DNA from: Progne subis subis
Lineage: Eukaryota; Chordata; Aves; Passeriformes; Hirundinidae
Direction: 5' to 3'
Length of the DNA: 64,000 nucleotides
Assembly: GCA_022316685.1 (NCBI GenBank)
Contig: JAKJHU010000992.1
Location: forward strand, 1 to 64,000
This document shows, piece by piece, positions 23,487 to 33,607 of this stretch. Numbering within the stretch: position 1 is the first letter of the stretch; the number at the start of each line of letters is the position of its first letter. A model generated the notes under the pieces. The model did not search any database, was not told where the DNA came from, and saw nothing but the letters and a program-made list of their open reading frames with translations. The position numbers and the translations under genes were made by a program.

Positions 23487-25374
23487 CCAACCCACATTCC
23501 AGAGGAATCTATCACTGCCAACTTTGTAGTGCCTACTCTGTCTTGTGATTCATTTCAATTCACAAGTCGCGATCAGATTCCAAAGGGTGCTCAGTCTGTA
23601 TCAGGGACTCTAGTAGAGTGAGGAGGGGAGAACTTAGGTCATGTCCAAGTTCACAGAGTTCACATTTGGATATTTTGTTCCTGTGTGACAACTGAAAGAA
23701 CATTTATTATTTCATCCTGAAGGTGTTAGTAAGACCAGACTAATTTGGCACCTGCAGTAAGACTGCAATTTTTAGTTACCAGATGACCATTCCAAATTCT
23801 TTCTTATCCTCTCTATATTTTCTTCCATAACTTTAGAGGCCTGCAGTCATCCACAAGTCATGGGGTAAAATAATTTTGGTTTCTTCAGAATACCTTTTTT
23901 ATTTTTCACTGTGGCAATGAGTGTAGCTGAAGAAAAGAAAGAATTTTCAAGTACTGCAAGTGGAAAAGCAAACACTGGATGTATTGCCATGGAAGTCAAT
24001 AAGACTAGTTAAGAAAGGTACTAGAATGTTGTAAATTACCAGCAAAATCTTGCAAATCTTGCAGAAGTGCTCTAAAGCATCATATTGAAGGGAAAAAAGA
24101 AAAAAAAAAAAAAAAAAGAGAGAGAGAAAGATTAATTTTAGCCTTTGCAGATCCTGAGTGTGCTCTTGGTGCTTTCAGGATTCCTAGCATCATTCCACCT
24201 CAGCATTGTGCTAATTAAAATTTCCCGAGCTTTTACAAACAGCTAGACACTTGCTCATCCCATTTTCTAAAAATTCTTTGGGAGCGACAGGTTTAATCTT
24301 CCAAGAAAAAATTAGAAGCCTGCAGAATTCTTAAATGAAGATCTTTGGTAGTTCTGCTGTTTTGACTGGAGGGAAACTCTCAGAACAGCTTTTTTTAGGA
24401 GTGATGATGAGTGTCCCTACCTTATATCCTGCAGTTAAAGCAATAATGAAGTTCATTTCATAGCTAGAACCCTGAAATTAGTCTCTCAAAGAGTAAAGAA
24501 CTTCAGAAAAATTACTCTTGTCGCTGTCTGGATTTCCGATCAGCAAACAGGTGTCTTCAGCTAGTGGCTATGATCTCATTTAGACAGAGCATGAGAAAAT
24601 TGCCTCAGAAACAGGAAACTTCAGAAGTCATTAGCCTTTATCATGTAGAAATATTATACATCATATAATACTCTTGATGTTCTCTTTATAAACATATCCA
24701 AGTTTTAAGGATATTTTCTTGTGAAAACATAGGGAAGTTAATGTTCCCAAGTCCTTTCAACTAAAGGAGACAGAATAGAATACAGGAATAATGTCCACTT
24801 TGTAAACTCTATTAGAGAACAACAACTGATTCTTTTCAATGTATACTTAGACATTGCAATTGGTGCCACTTCAAGACACAATTACTGAAATCTGTTTCAG
24901 TGATTGTCTTCTGTTCCTGAATCAAAAACACAGAGTGGCACAGAAAGCAAAGCCTACACAAGACTGCTTTGAGCTGTGCTAGCTGCAACAAAAAGATCAT
25001 CTACAACTCACAAGGGTTGCCCATTTCTTTTCAGGGTGAATTCCAGGTGCTGGTATCTGAGGTGCTGTGTGTACACACACTGATACATTGCCATAACTAA
25101 GATAAGCCATTGTAACATAGCTCCAGAGATTGTGAATAAATTAATATTTTGTTTTACTTATCTAAGCTTTGCCATCTAAAATTCTTCCAGTGTTATTCTA
25201 CTTAAAAAGAAGGAAGTAGAAACAGTCAAAACAGTAAAAAAAAAAAAAAAAAAGAAGAAGAAGGAAGAAGAAAGAAACTATTAAAAGATAACATGGTTTG
25301 TTGTAATCCCATATTCTGTTTAGTTCTATGAAGTATTACAGGTAACTCTGTAAATTTTGTACAAGTGTTGATGT
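23487..25374. other. AT-rich DNA, no gene recognised
   Basis: Contains A-rich runs at 24,097-24,117 and 25,237-25,253, the latter followed by a GAAGAAG-rich patch. No coding or transposon feature could be supported. Confidence 0.6.
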
Positions 25375-25885
25375 TGTAGTGCATTAATTGGTTTATATTG
25401 TATTTCATTTTTATATTGGGTTTTGTAATGTTTCTTTCTGTACCACCCTGTTCGCCTGGAAAATGTATCACAAGGTTTGTCCCTGCTCCTTCTCCCTGAC
25501 CATCCTCCCACACTGGAATGTAATCCAACTCTGTTCCACTCCCACCTGGTCCCTGCCTCTAGCCCCTTCTCCCCTGGGTAAAAGCCCTTGGGATCATATG
25601 GGGCTCTGTCTTGCACTGTGTCGGGAATAGGGATGGGGATCAGACTCAATTCTGGATTCTGTGGGGGCAGGACCCCAGAATAAATCCGTGTTCCCCACCC
25701 CAGGAAAAAGAGCAGACTCTTTCCTTTTGCCATTGATGGATGCCTGCTCTCTCTAAAGAAAAAGTTTGTCTCCTTGGGATCTTTAAGGCCCTGAGAAGGA
25801 AGATTCCTTGTGGCATGGGCTCTCTCTCAAGCTAGCCAAGGCTAAAATGGAGCACAGGCTCCGAGGGAGGGAGAGAGCCGCTTCA
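25375..25885 (+). repeat. 5' LTR, family B (class II)
   Basis: It starts TGTAGTGCATTAATTGG and ends GCCGCTTCA. A TAAAAGCCC-like TATA box lies near 25,579 and AATAAA lies at 25,679-25,684. Compared with the 3' LTR it lacks about 25 bases around 25,550 but keeps the TATA-like block that the 3' copy has lost. Confidence 0.9.
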
Positions 25886-25887
25886 GG

Positions 25888-25905
25888 TGGTGCCCAAGTG
25901 TGACG
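25888..25905 (+). promoter_or_regulatory. Primer binding site, lysine-tRNA-like
   Basis: TGGTGCCCAAGTGTGACG starts two bases after the LTR. The first ten bases match the complement of a lysine tRNA 3' end (TGGCGCCCAACGTGGGGC) except for one change; the rest is poorly conserved. Lysine primers are usual for beta-like retroviruses. The assignment is tentative because of the mismatches. Confidence 0.5.
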
Positions 25906-26503
25906 CCCAAAGCCACAAGGGCTCCCAGAAGGCTTAAAGAACCACGCATGGAGCATGTGGCTGAGGAACTGCACATAGGCACATGAGTCCAGAAACATGG
26001 CCCATCCATGCAGAGAGACAGACCTGTCAAGCTTGTCATTCGCTGTGGAGTCTCTGAAACACAGGACTCCACAGACCAAGCCTGCGGTTTTTCTTTGGAC
26101 TTAAAAAATCCCTCAGATTTCAGTGAAGAAGCCCCTCAAATGGCAGGCTGTTCCCAGAGAAGGTGACCATGCGTTTGTGGACAGCCAAACCTGGGAACTG
26201 AGACTGGAAGCCCTTTCGGCACCAAAAGGGTCAGTTTCAGGCAAAAGGAGTGACTGGGAAAGAAATTTTTCATCTGCACACTGGATTTTTGGTGAGTATT
26301 ACCAATTAGGGATCTTAGGAAAAATCTTTCAGATGTGTACCTCAGGGAGGGTTTTTTTCCTTTGGGGGAAGGTTTTTGCCTTCAGAGCAAACCTTCAGGG
26401 TGCTTTAATAGCAAATCTGGTTTCGGCTTCACAGCCTGGCGGGGAGGGGGGAAAGTAACAGTTTCTCCTCCCTTTTTATTTCTCTGCAGTAAGGTTTTTC
26501 CTT

Positions 26504-26839
26504 TTGGTTTCTCAGTCAGTTAAAGGGGACAAAGAAACTCTCCCAAGCCACGAGGAGACTCTCTTTTTGTCTGTCCCTCCTTTCCACAATCCCTTTCATA
26601 ACCCAACCAAGCCATTCCTTTCCCCAGACCCCTCCTTCCCTTCGGGGCTGCCCCTGGTGCCACCCTCTCCTCCGACTCCACCCCCTATTCTCAAACCTCC
26701 GCCCTCCGACTCCACCCATTGTGAGTCAAGCCTCCAGCCTCTCCCTGCCTCTGGTTCCCATGGTTTCCCCGCCCGCAATCCCAGTTCCCGTGCCCCAGAG
26801 GCTGTGGGGGGGAGCCAGGAACCCGGAAGCAGGAAGTGA
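26504..26839 (+). pseudogene. Proline-rich gag segment of the class II provirus
   Basis: An open frame with a strongly proline/serine-rich stretch (PPSPPTPPPILKPPP) lies between the leader and the capsid-like region, where beta-like gag proteins carry a proline-rich linker. No PPPY or PTAP budding motif was seen. It is interrupted before the capsid frame begins. Its role is inferred from position. Confidence 0.45.
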
Positions 26840-26880
26840 TCCTGACTTTTCTGCTACTCCTGTCACGTATCAACAGTCCA

Positions 26881-27400
26881 AAAAAAGGGGGGGTGGGGGG
26901 GTGGGTGTTGTGCATTGTGCATGGTGATTGGGACCCCTTCCCCCAACAAGCGATTCAGGATTTATGCAAAGCTCAGATCGATTTTGGATATGAAAGCGAA
27001 TACTTTCACAACCATTTAAAAGCAAATTTAGCAGAGAATCCTATAGTTCCCTTTGACATCTGAAGAGATTTACTTCCAGAACTCCGGCAAAATCCTGAAA
27101 CAGCTGTTGATAATAATAATAATTTGCCAACTCGATTAGAACATCTATGTGGTGATGGTGAATGGGTCTCAGCCCTCAAGCAGGCTCAGGAAATTCCTTT
27201 GCTTCCATCAGATCCCTTTGTAACATTTGTGGAGAGCTTAACCAGAGCTATCGAGTTATAGGTTAAGGAAGAAGGAGCCCAGGAACAGGTCCTGGAGGAA
27301 ATAGCACTGACCAGTGCAAAAAAACTGTGCAAGGCAGCCATCCTCAACCTGCCCATGGAACCAGCTCCAACCTTAGATGACATGCTCCAGGTATGTGCCA
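26881..27400 (+). pseudogene. Class II gag capsid region, broken by stops
   Basis: One frame contains WDPFPQQAIQDLCKAQ and, downstream, PFVTFVESLTRAIEL, followed after a stop by QEQVLEEIALTSAKKLCKAA and LDDMLQVCARKVPF. That order matches the capsid and major-homology region of beta-like gag, which builds the particle shell. In-frame stops lie at 27,061-27,063 and 27,259-27,261. It is too damaged to function. Class II is supported independently by the lysine-like primer site. Confidence 0.7.
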
Positions 27401-27762
27401 GGAAGGTTCCCTTCATGACAGCTCACCAAAGCCACAGTTCCAGAGATGCATTCCAGCCACCACAAAGAGCTGCTGCTGCAGACAGCAGTGCCTCCTGTGC
27501 CTGTGCAACGACCACCGCCCAAGAGAAGAACGACGTGTCTCCCGTGCGATCAGGCTGTGTTGGAGTCCAGGGCATTCCTTTGGCTGCCTTGGAGGGTCAG
27601 AAACCTGGAGAGGGGTGTCTGGGACCCTGGCACAGAGCCCAGAGGGACGTTGGCTTTGATCCCAGTCCATGGGAAAGGTTTCCTGCACTGCGGGAAGGAT
27701 TGCAAGCCACAAGAGTTGTGAAAGATAGTAGTTTAGCTCATCACAGGGTGATAAAACAGTAA
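27400..27762 (+). pseudogene. Degenerate nucleocapsid-like region
   Basis: This follows the capsid frame. Cys-rich wording appears in three frames (for example CLPCDQAV from about 27,518), as would be left by a decayed zinc knuckle. The frame carrying the capsid stays open to 27,762 but has no intact CCHC motif. The pol deletion must start somewhere here. Confidence 0.35.
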
Positions 27763-27777
27763 ATTTGGGGTTTTAGT

Positions 27778-28053
27778 ATGGAAGTGAATGGGGGCAAGAT
27801 GGAGGATTTGGGGCGTTGTCTCCTGCTTCTTCTTTCTTCTTCCCTCACTCCATTTTCTGCAGTGACAGTGGCACAAAGTAGTTTCAAGAGATTGGGTCAA
27901 AGTAGGGATGACCTTTTTAGTATAAGTGATAGGTATTGGCAAATAATGATAAATAAAGAATACGTAACAATTAGTATAAAAGATAGCAACAGCCCAGTCC
28001 GGGAGGAGTCGCCAGATGCCGGAGCAGCTGCACAGATCTTAGTTTGGCACTGA
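27778..28053 (+). pseudogene. Hydrophobic-leader frame, possible envelope start
   Basis: A 91-codon frame starts MEVNGGKMEDLG, followed by a Leu/Ser hydrophobic run (CLLLLLSSSLTPFSA) that resembles a signal peptide, then a polar stretch. Class II envelopes can start upstream of the pol stop, which would place such a leader here. But the frame ends without envelope motifs, and the integrase tail lies 210 bp further on, so the order is odd. Alternatives are a chance ORF or a rearranged interior. Confidence 0.3.
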
Positions 28054-28262
28054 GAAAATGGTAAGATAAGAAACAATACATGAAGCATGCAACCTTGAAA
28101 AATCAGAACATGAAGACTCTGTCTCTTTCTTGCATCTGGCTCAGAGCTTTGCAGAAGGCAAAAGACTCTAAAACCACCTGAATCTCGAAACAAAAACTGA
28201 GAAGGCTGGACAATGGGCATCTCAATGCCCTTTAAAGAGACAATTTTTGGACTTTTGGGACG

Positions 28263-28595
28263 ATGGGGGTGGGGGGGTCTCGGGGGCCCAAAGAGAATCT
28301 TTCAAAAGATTCTGCTTTAACCAGTTCTACTTTTCAGCAGAAGTCACCGGAGGTGATGATAAAGGATCTAGCAACCCGGGAAACAAAAAGGCCTCATGAT
28401 CTGATTACCTGGGGTCGTGGGTACTCCTATGTGTCTACTCCTTCAGGTCTCAAGTGGGTACCAGCCAAGTGGGTGAAACCTTTCATCCCTAAAAGTGCAA
28501 AGCCACGTGCAGAGGCTCCACAAGGCTCCAGCCAGTGCTGCCTGGAGAAGGAGAAAGCACCAAACCTGCTCCTTCTAATTATCATCTTCCCTTAA
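28263..28595 (+). pseudogene. Integrase C-terminal tail of the class II provirus
   Basis: A 110-codon frame holds PEVMIKDLATRE, then LITWGRGYSYVST and LKWVPAKWVKPF. The Trp-Gly-Arg-Gly-Tyr and WVPxKxVKP wording is characteristic of the DNA-binding C-terminal domain of alpha/beta-like integrases. The catalytic core is missing upstream, consistent with a large pol deletion. The first Met is probably not a real start; homology begins near residue 29. Confidence 0.75.
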
Positions 28596-28719
28596 CAGTG
28601 TTTTTCTGAACAGTTTGTTTGCACTTGATGTCGTTTTTTCTTCTTCAGCTTTAAAGGTACTCAAGATAGGAACTCTGAGCATCTTCCATGGACTGAGCCT
28701 GCCTCCTTCTCAATTTAAT

Positions 28720-28736
28720 AAGAAAGGGGGAGATAT
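28720..28736 (+). promoter_or_regulatory. Polypurine tract of the class II provirus
   Basis: A purine run AAGAAAGGGGGAGATAT directly abuts the TG of the 3' LTR. In retroviruses this tract primes plus-strand synthesis. Confidence 0.8.
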
Positions 28737-29245
28737 TGTAGTGCATTAATTTGGTTTATATTGTATTTCATTTTTATATTGGGTTTTGTAATTTTTTCTT
28801 CTGTACCACCCTGTTCCTTTGGAAAATGTGTCATGAGGTTTGTTCCTGCTCCTTCTCCCTGCCCATCCTCCCACACTGGAATGTAACCCAACTCTGTTCC
28901 ACTCCCACCTTATCCCTGATTGGGCAGTGGCTTGTTCCTGCCTCTAGCCCCTTCCCCCCTGGGATCACATGGGGCTCTCTCTTGCACCGTGATGGGAATG
29001 GGGACGGGGACTGGACTGAACTCCGGACTGCGGGGGCAGGACCCCAGAATAAATCCGTGATCTGCCCCACCCCGGACAAAGAGCAGACTCTTTCCTTTTG
29101 CCATTGATGGTCGCCTGTTCTCTCTAAAGGAAAAGGTTCCAGCGGCCCCTGGGATCTTTTGGAACTCTGAAGGAAGATTCCTTCTGAAGTGGTTTCTCTC
29201 TCAAGCTATTCCCTTGGGCTCCAAGGGAAAGAGAGAACTGCTTCA
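28737..29245 (+). repeat. 3' LTR, family B (class II)
   Basis: It starts TGTAGTGCATTAATTTGG and ends GAACTGCTTCA. AATAAA lies at 29,048-29,053. Relative to the 5' LTR it has an extra stretch around 28,915-28,940 but has lost the TATA-like TAAAAGCCC block. The similar total lengths therefore hide two different indels. Confidence 0.9.
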
Positions 29246-29428
29246 TGTTTACATATTGTATTTACTAGTGGTGTAGAAAGCAACAAGTTATGTCATGTCT
29301 GCTTCAACAGTGGTGATTTATAGTGGATTGCTGTTCACAGTATGATTTGGTGATGACAGTACTGCAACCTTCTGTGCTAAAAGCACCTTTAAAAAGACAC
29401 CTAGATGGATGGAGGCACAGGCACTCTC

Positions 29429-29530
29429 AGGCAGAGAGTGATTTAGCTCTTTGTGCACTCTTAGGTGCAAAGTGATCAGCTCTGAGGTGCACTGTCAAGT
29501 GCAGAGTGATTTGCTCTTCTTGTGTGGCTG
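29429..29530. repeat. Three 34-bp tandem units
   Basis: Units start at 29,429, 29,463 and 29,497 and share GCAGAGTGATTTGCTCTT-like wording with several changes each. They lie between the class II provirus and the next LTR. Confidence 0.7.
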
Positions 29531-29566
29531 CCTGAGCAGCAGAGCCACATTTTCCACCCTGGGTGA

Positions 29567-30029
29567 TGCTGATGCCTAAGAAGGCTGACCTGAAACAGAG
29601 ACTGGACAGAGCTAGAGAATAAAGTAGGTATTTATTGAAAGGCCTCCAGGATCCACCTTGGGCAGGACTGGAGCCAGACCAAGGCTGCACTCAGGGTGGA
29701 CCAAGAATGGTCACCAAAAAAAAATGGCTGACTGGTCACAAGATCTCACATTTTTATAAGATTTGGTCCATTTGCATACTGGGGTTAAATTGTCCAACTA
29801 CAGCTTCAGGTTGAGAGGTCTCATTCTTCTTGTTTTCTCTCTTCAATCCACCATTGTTTATGCTGTTCAGCTGAAAGTTGTCCTCAGTTGGTCCTCAGCA
29901 GGAAAAGGATTTGTTTTGTCTACTTACTCTGTGAAGAGAGCTTACTGGCACTTAATACGAAGCTCAGAACTACATCCCTAGGCACCACAGAATCTGCAAA
30001 TATGAAAGCTAAAACTTAAGGCATCAACA
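29567..30029 (-). repeat. Antisense solo LTR (family E)
   Basis: On the minus strand it starts TGTTGATGCCTTAAG at 30,029. TATA-like CTTATAAAAA lies at 29,751-29,760 and AATAAA at 29,631-29,636. The 3' end is set at 29,567, where the reverse complement of TGCTGATGCC mirrors the start, but this end is not proven and no target duplication was found. The A/T-rich promoter and polyadenylation spacing fits an LTR. Confidence 0.6.
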
Positions 30030-30044
30030 CAGGAGTAAAACCAG

Positions 30045-30541
30045 TGAGACAGGGTCTTTCCGATCTCCAGGAGAGCTTCTTTATTGCACAAAGTCCAGAA
30101 GGAAAGAGCAGCCATATGCTCCTGGGGGAGATGGATTATATAGGGTAGCCAGGGGCAGAGTTTTACAACTTAGCCAATGGGGAAAGGAATTGGGAAAGAG
30201 ACCAGTCAGGGGAAGGATTCAAAAAGAATCAACCAGGACAAGTAAAAACCAAGATCAAGGGGAGTAACCAATGGGGCATGAAACATTAATATAGAACTGC
30301 AAAGGCTCATGGGTTGAAGTATTTTTTCTTACTTGAACCACAAGGAAAACTCCCAAAGGGACTTCCCTGCAAACTGAGGCAGCCTAGAGGTGGATGCACA
30401 TGGGTTGAAGTCCTTTTTCTTACCCTGAACTATAAGGAAATCTCTCAAGGGGGCTTCCCAAAAGCTATCTGAGGAGCCTAGTGGCTGCACACTCTTCAAG
30501 AGAATGAACTGTCCTCTGTGAATAGTCCACGGACCACCACA
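30045..30541 (-). repeat. Antisense solo LTR (family F) with duplicated U3 block
   Basis: On the minus strand it starts TGTGGTGGTCCGTGGAC at 30,541. The TATA-like CTATATAATC lies near 30,135-30,143, and AATAAA at 30,080-30,085. Its U3 contains two tandem 91-bp units (30,308-30,398 and 30,399-30,489). The 3' end is approximate and no target duplication was seen. It lies directly beside family E, which may have disturbed its end. Confidence 0.6.
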
Positions 30542-31057
30542 GATAGTTATTCACATAATTGGTAGGTATTTATCCTTATTTCTGGACTGTTAACTGTATT
30601 TTGAACTAGCAACTGTACCTGCTGCCACGTTTTAATTTAGTTTTTAATGGATTCTGACTGTCCAAGAGCAGTTGTTTTTTGGAGTTTTTTTTTTGTTTCT
30701 GATGAAAGTCTAATCTTGTCTTTAAAGCAAAGCAGCAATTAATATCAACCAACTAATACTCTCCTGAAACATCAGTTCACTTCTTACCAGGTCTCCTAAC
30801 AGAAGGTTTATGGCCTGAAAACTGAAGTGTTTTTTGCAGACAATATAAAAGCTACATTTACTTATAAATCCCATGAAGGTAGGCAGTACTGGAGAAATTT
30901 GCTGTACACAGCTAGTGGGCATTAATCACAAACATCTAAGGAGCACAGCAATTAGAAAATTGGTCCAAAAAGACTGCTTTTGATATGGCTGTTTTGATAT
31001 CCTTGACATTTTCTATAGGAATTGAGTTCATGCTGCTCTTGAATGTGTCTAAGTCAC
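30542..31057. other. Unique DNA, no feature recognised
   Basis: About 500 bp of AT-rich sequence between two LTRs with no supported feature. Confidence 0.6.
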
Positions 31058-31652
31058 TGTCCATCCTAGGTTACAATGTAAGATGTGCCCAAAGTATGTA
31101 TTCTATCACCATCTACATGAGATGTTGAAACTAGGTTGGGCAGTGTTTCCCTTGCCCCCTCCCTCCAGACTATCTTCTGTTAATGGCCCATCAATGCCCT
31201 GCTGCATGACTCCTAGATAACTCCCTCCAGGAGCTATCTCTGTTTGATGGGCAATCAAGGACCCATTGTAAGACTGATAAAATTATATCAGCCCATTGTG
31301 AGATGCTCTGCCCAGGGGGAGGAGCCAAGCATTCCCACCTGGATATAATCTGGCATTTGGGATAGCACAGGCAGCCTTACCCACCGGCTTCCCAGAGGAC
31401 AAGAGCTACCAGACCTTTCTACGGGAACACTGCTTCAACAAGACCATTTCTGGACTGCTACCACCACCCTAACCAACAGGATGTCAGGTTTTATTCTGAC
31501 TCTGTCAGTGATCTTTTAAATTATTGCACTTGTTTTATTTAATTTTGTTTTATTTTATTTTGTTTTGTTTTATTTTATTTTACTTTTTTTTCACCTATTA
31601 ATTTTTTTCCTGACTTGGAGTCTCTTGCTGGTTTTGCTCTCAAGACAGCACA
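31058..31652 (+). repeat. Solo LTR, family A variant with alternative tail
   Basis: It starts TGTCCATCCTAGGTTACAAT and ends CAAGACAGCACA. A GC-rich block and TATA-like GGATATAATC lie near 31,342. The U3 matches 18,148-18,400 closely, but the 3' third (TTTTA-rich, then CTCTTGCTGGTTTTGCTCTC) differs from that copy and instead matches the antisense copy at 54,538-55,150. Flanks GTCAC/GTGAG do not form a convincing duplication. Confidence 0.75.
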
Positions 31653-32285
31653 GTGAGTAAAAGAGGTCTCAGACCACAACTATATTAGGTTAAATTCTTA
31701 GTCTTTATGGTATTCATTGATTTTCACAGTCTCATCTGTGTTTTTTGATATAAAATATTCAAAGAGCTTACTTAGACAATTTTGAACTAGAAATGTAAAC
31801 ACCTAAAGAAGACCAAAAGTCTTGATGTCTTGTCATTTACCTAACACTGTAAGATATATTTTTTAATGTGAAAATGCCTCTGTAATTTGTTCTTAGAACT
31901 CCCAATGTTTCTAGCACATAAGCACTTTTTCTTCTGTTGATATTTAAGTGTGATCATAATTTTCAATCTATTTGTCTTGCAGACAAGTTGAGACCCAAAT
32001 CTCACTTTATTTTGCTGAGAAACCCTTAGTGGTTTTTACTGGAGTTAAGAAAACATCTTGGTTTCGTAAAAAATCTGGAAAAGAAGGTTTGTTATTGCAA
32101 TTAATGCATTTTTTTCTGACGAAAAAGATGTACTTATGTATCTTGATGCATACAGAGCAAAAAAGTTCATTTAAGAGGCTTGAATTTCCAGACTGGTGTG
32201 GTAAAGCAGTGAACTATATTGTCCAGGAAAAAAAAGCCCAAAAACCTAAACCTTCTAAATGACCTGAAGTAGTTTTACAATAATC
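31653..32285. other. Unique DNA, no feature recognised
   Basis: A 96-codon frame (31,972-32,262) spans part of it. It has no signal, domain or composition suggesting a gene, so it was not called. Confidence 0.5.
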
Positions 32286-32289
32286 TGCT

Positions 32290-32618
32290 ACCTGAGAAAG
32301 GAGAGAAAGAGAAAGGAGAGAAAGAGAAAGAGAAAGGAGGGAAAGAGAAAGGAGAGAAAGGGAAAGGAGAGAAAGGGAAAGGAGGGAGAGAAAGGGAAAG
32401 AGAAAGGAGATAAAGAAGAGAGGGGAGGGGAGGGGAGGGGAGGGGAGGGGAGGGGAGGGGAGGGGAGGGGAGGGGAGGGGAGGGGAGGGGAGGGGAGGGG
32501 AGGGGAAAGGGGGAGGGGAAAGGGGGAGGGGGAGGGGAAAGGGGGAGGGGAAAGGGGGAGGGGGAGGGGAAAGGGGGAGGGGAAAGGGAAAGGAAAGGGA
32601 AAGGGAAAGAAAATGTGA
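32290..32618 (+). repeat. Long purine tract (GGAGAAA- and GGGGA-type)
   Basis: About 330 bases almost entirely purine on the + strand. The start is GAGAAAG-type variants; the middle (about 32,420-32,505) is (GGGGA)n; the end is GGGGGAGGGGAAA-type higher-order units. The Ser/Phe/Pro-rich frames on the minus strand are by-products. Confidence 0.95.
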
Positions 32619-32906
32619 GGTGAGGTGGGGAGAGGAACATAACACCAAAGTTCACTTTTCTTGAGAAACCATATTTGCTGACTCACTCTTTCTTTCAGTG
32701 GCTTGTGCAACTTGTTGTGTGGGACTCTATATAGCTGCTTTCTACTTTTGTTTTATTTTAATGATGTGGCAGGAACAGTTAGTGAAAAGAGCATAGCATG
32801 TTTCTTCTGCTGGCAATTGGTTGTATGGTGGAGCTTTTTTAGCACGTGTCACTTGTTCTTGCTTTTCTTTATCTATGAGACTAAAGTTTTTACTTTCTGA
32901 TTAGTT

Positions 32907-33574
32907 TGTCCTAGGGTAACGTTATGAGGTTTGTATCTCTACTCGTCTGTTCTGTTTGTGCTGTATATTGAGTTCTGTGCCTTTAAGACTGGTTCTAAGA
33001 GCAAAGAGAAGCGCAGAGTTTGTTTTCAGAAAACTGCCTGACTCCTACACATTCTTCTCTGGATGGGGTGTTTGGCGGAGGCTTGGAGAGACTGCAGGAC
33101 AGAGATTTTTTTGCTCTTAGTTAGTTTCAGCTAGCTAGGGCAGAGAAGTTCCCTGAACTGGTTTTTTTTTTTCTTTCTTTCTTTTTTTCTTGGAACTGTT
33201 TAAACCTGCTCTGGACAGAAAACCCAGGGGAGCACTGGGGGCTGCACCTGCGGCCCACCGGGGCCTGGAGCTCGGCATTTTCCAGCAGCGCTGGAGGGAC
33301 TGGGACTGATGAGAGACTGAGAGAGAGCCGAGCTCCACCCACGGCAAAAACTTTCTCAATTTGCCATCTCACTTCAGAATGAGAGGTTTTATTGTTTCAT
33401 ATTATTCATTCTTTATACTTGTATGCACTTTATTTGTTTAGTAAAATAGTTTTTTCCACTTTTCTCCAAAGAAGTTTTTTACTGGACTGGCTAGGGGGAG
33501 GGGCCACTTGGGTTTGCTTCCCAGAGGGATCCTATACAGGGGTTTTCTCCCAAATTTGTCCCTAAACCAGGATA
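32907..33574 (+). repeat. ERVL-type solo LTR
   Basis: It starts TGTCCTAGGGTAACGTTATG and ends CCTAAACCAGGATA (final CA decayed to TA), which are typical avian ERVL LTR ends. The short A/T-rich segment with TTTATTTG and AGTAAA near 33,430-33,442 fits a polyadenylation region. TTAGT occurs one base outside each end (32,901-32,905 and 33,576-33,580), a possible 5-bp duplication. The frames in the central GC-rich part are not genes. Confidence 0.75.
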
Positions 33575-33607
33575 CTTAGTAAGTCTGAATTTCTCATTTT
33601 GGCTGGT

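Larger units (their letters stand above)
25375..29245 (+). mobile_element. Class II (beta-like) endogenous provirus, deleted
   Basis: Two LTRs of the same family in direct orientation (25,375-25,885 and 28,737-29,245) enclose a 2.85-kb interior. A primer site directly follows the 5' LTR, and a purine tract (AAGAAAGGGGGAGATAT, 28,720-28,736) directly precedes the 3' LTR. The interior keeps a capsid-like gag region and the tail of integrase, but protease, reverse transcriptase and most of envelope are absent. A full provirus would be more than twice this length. The 6-bp duplication expected for class II elements is not visible: TGATGT lies on the left and TGTTTA on the right. Confidence 0.9.

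Noticed and set aside
31972..32262. 96-codon frame starting MSCRQVETQISLYF
   Set aside because: No homology that I recognise and no supporting splice or promoter signal; the length is within chance expectation for this region.
32214..32710. Overlapping 126-144-codon Ser/Pro/Phe-rich frames
   Set aside because: By-products of the purine tract; three frames are open at once, as expected for low complexity.
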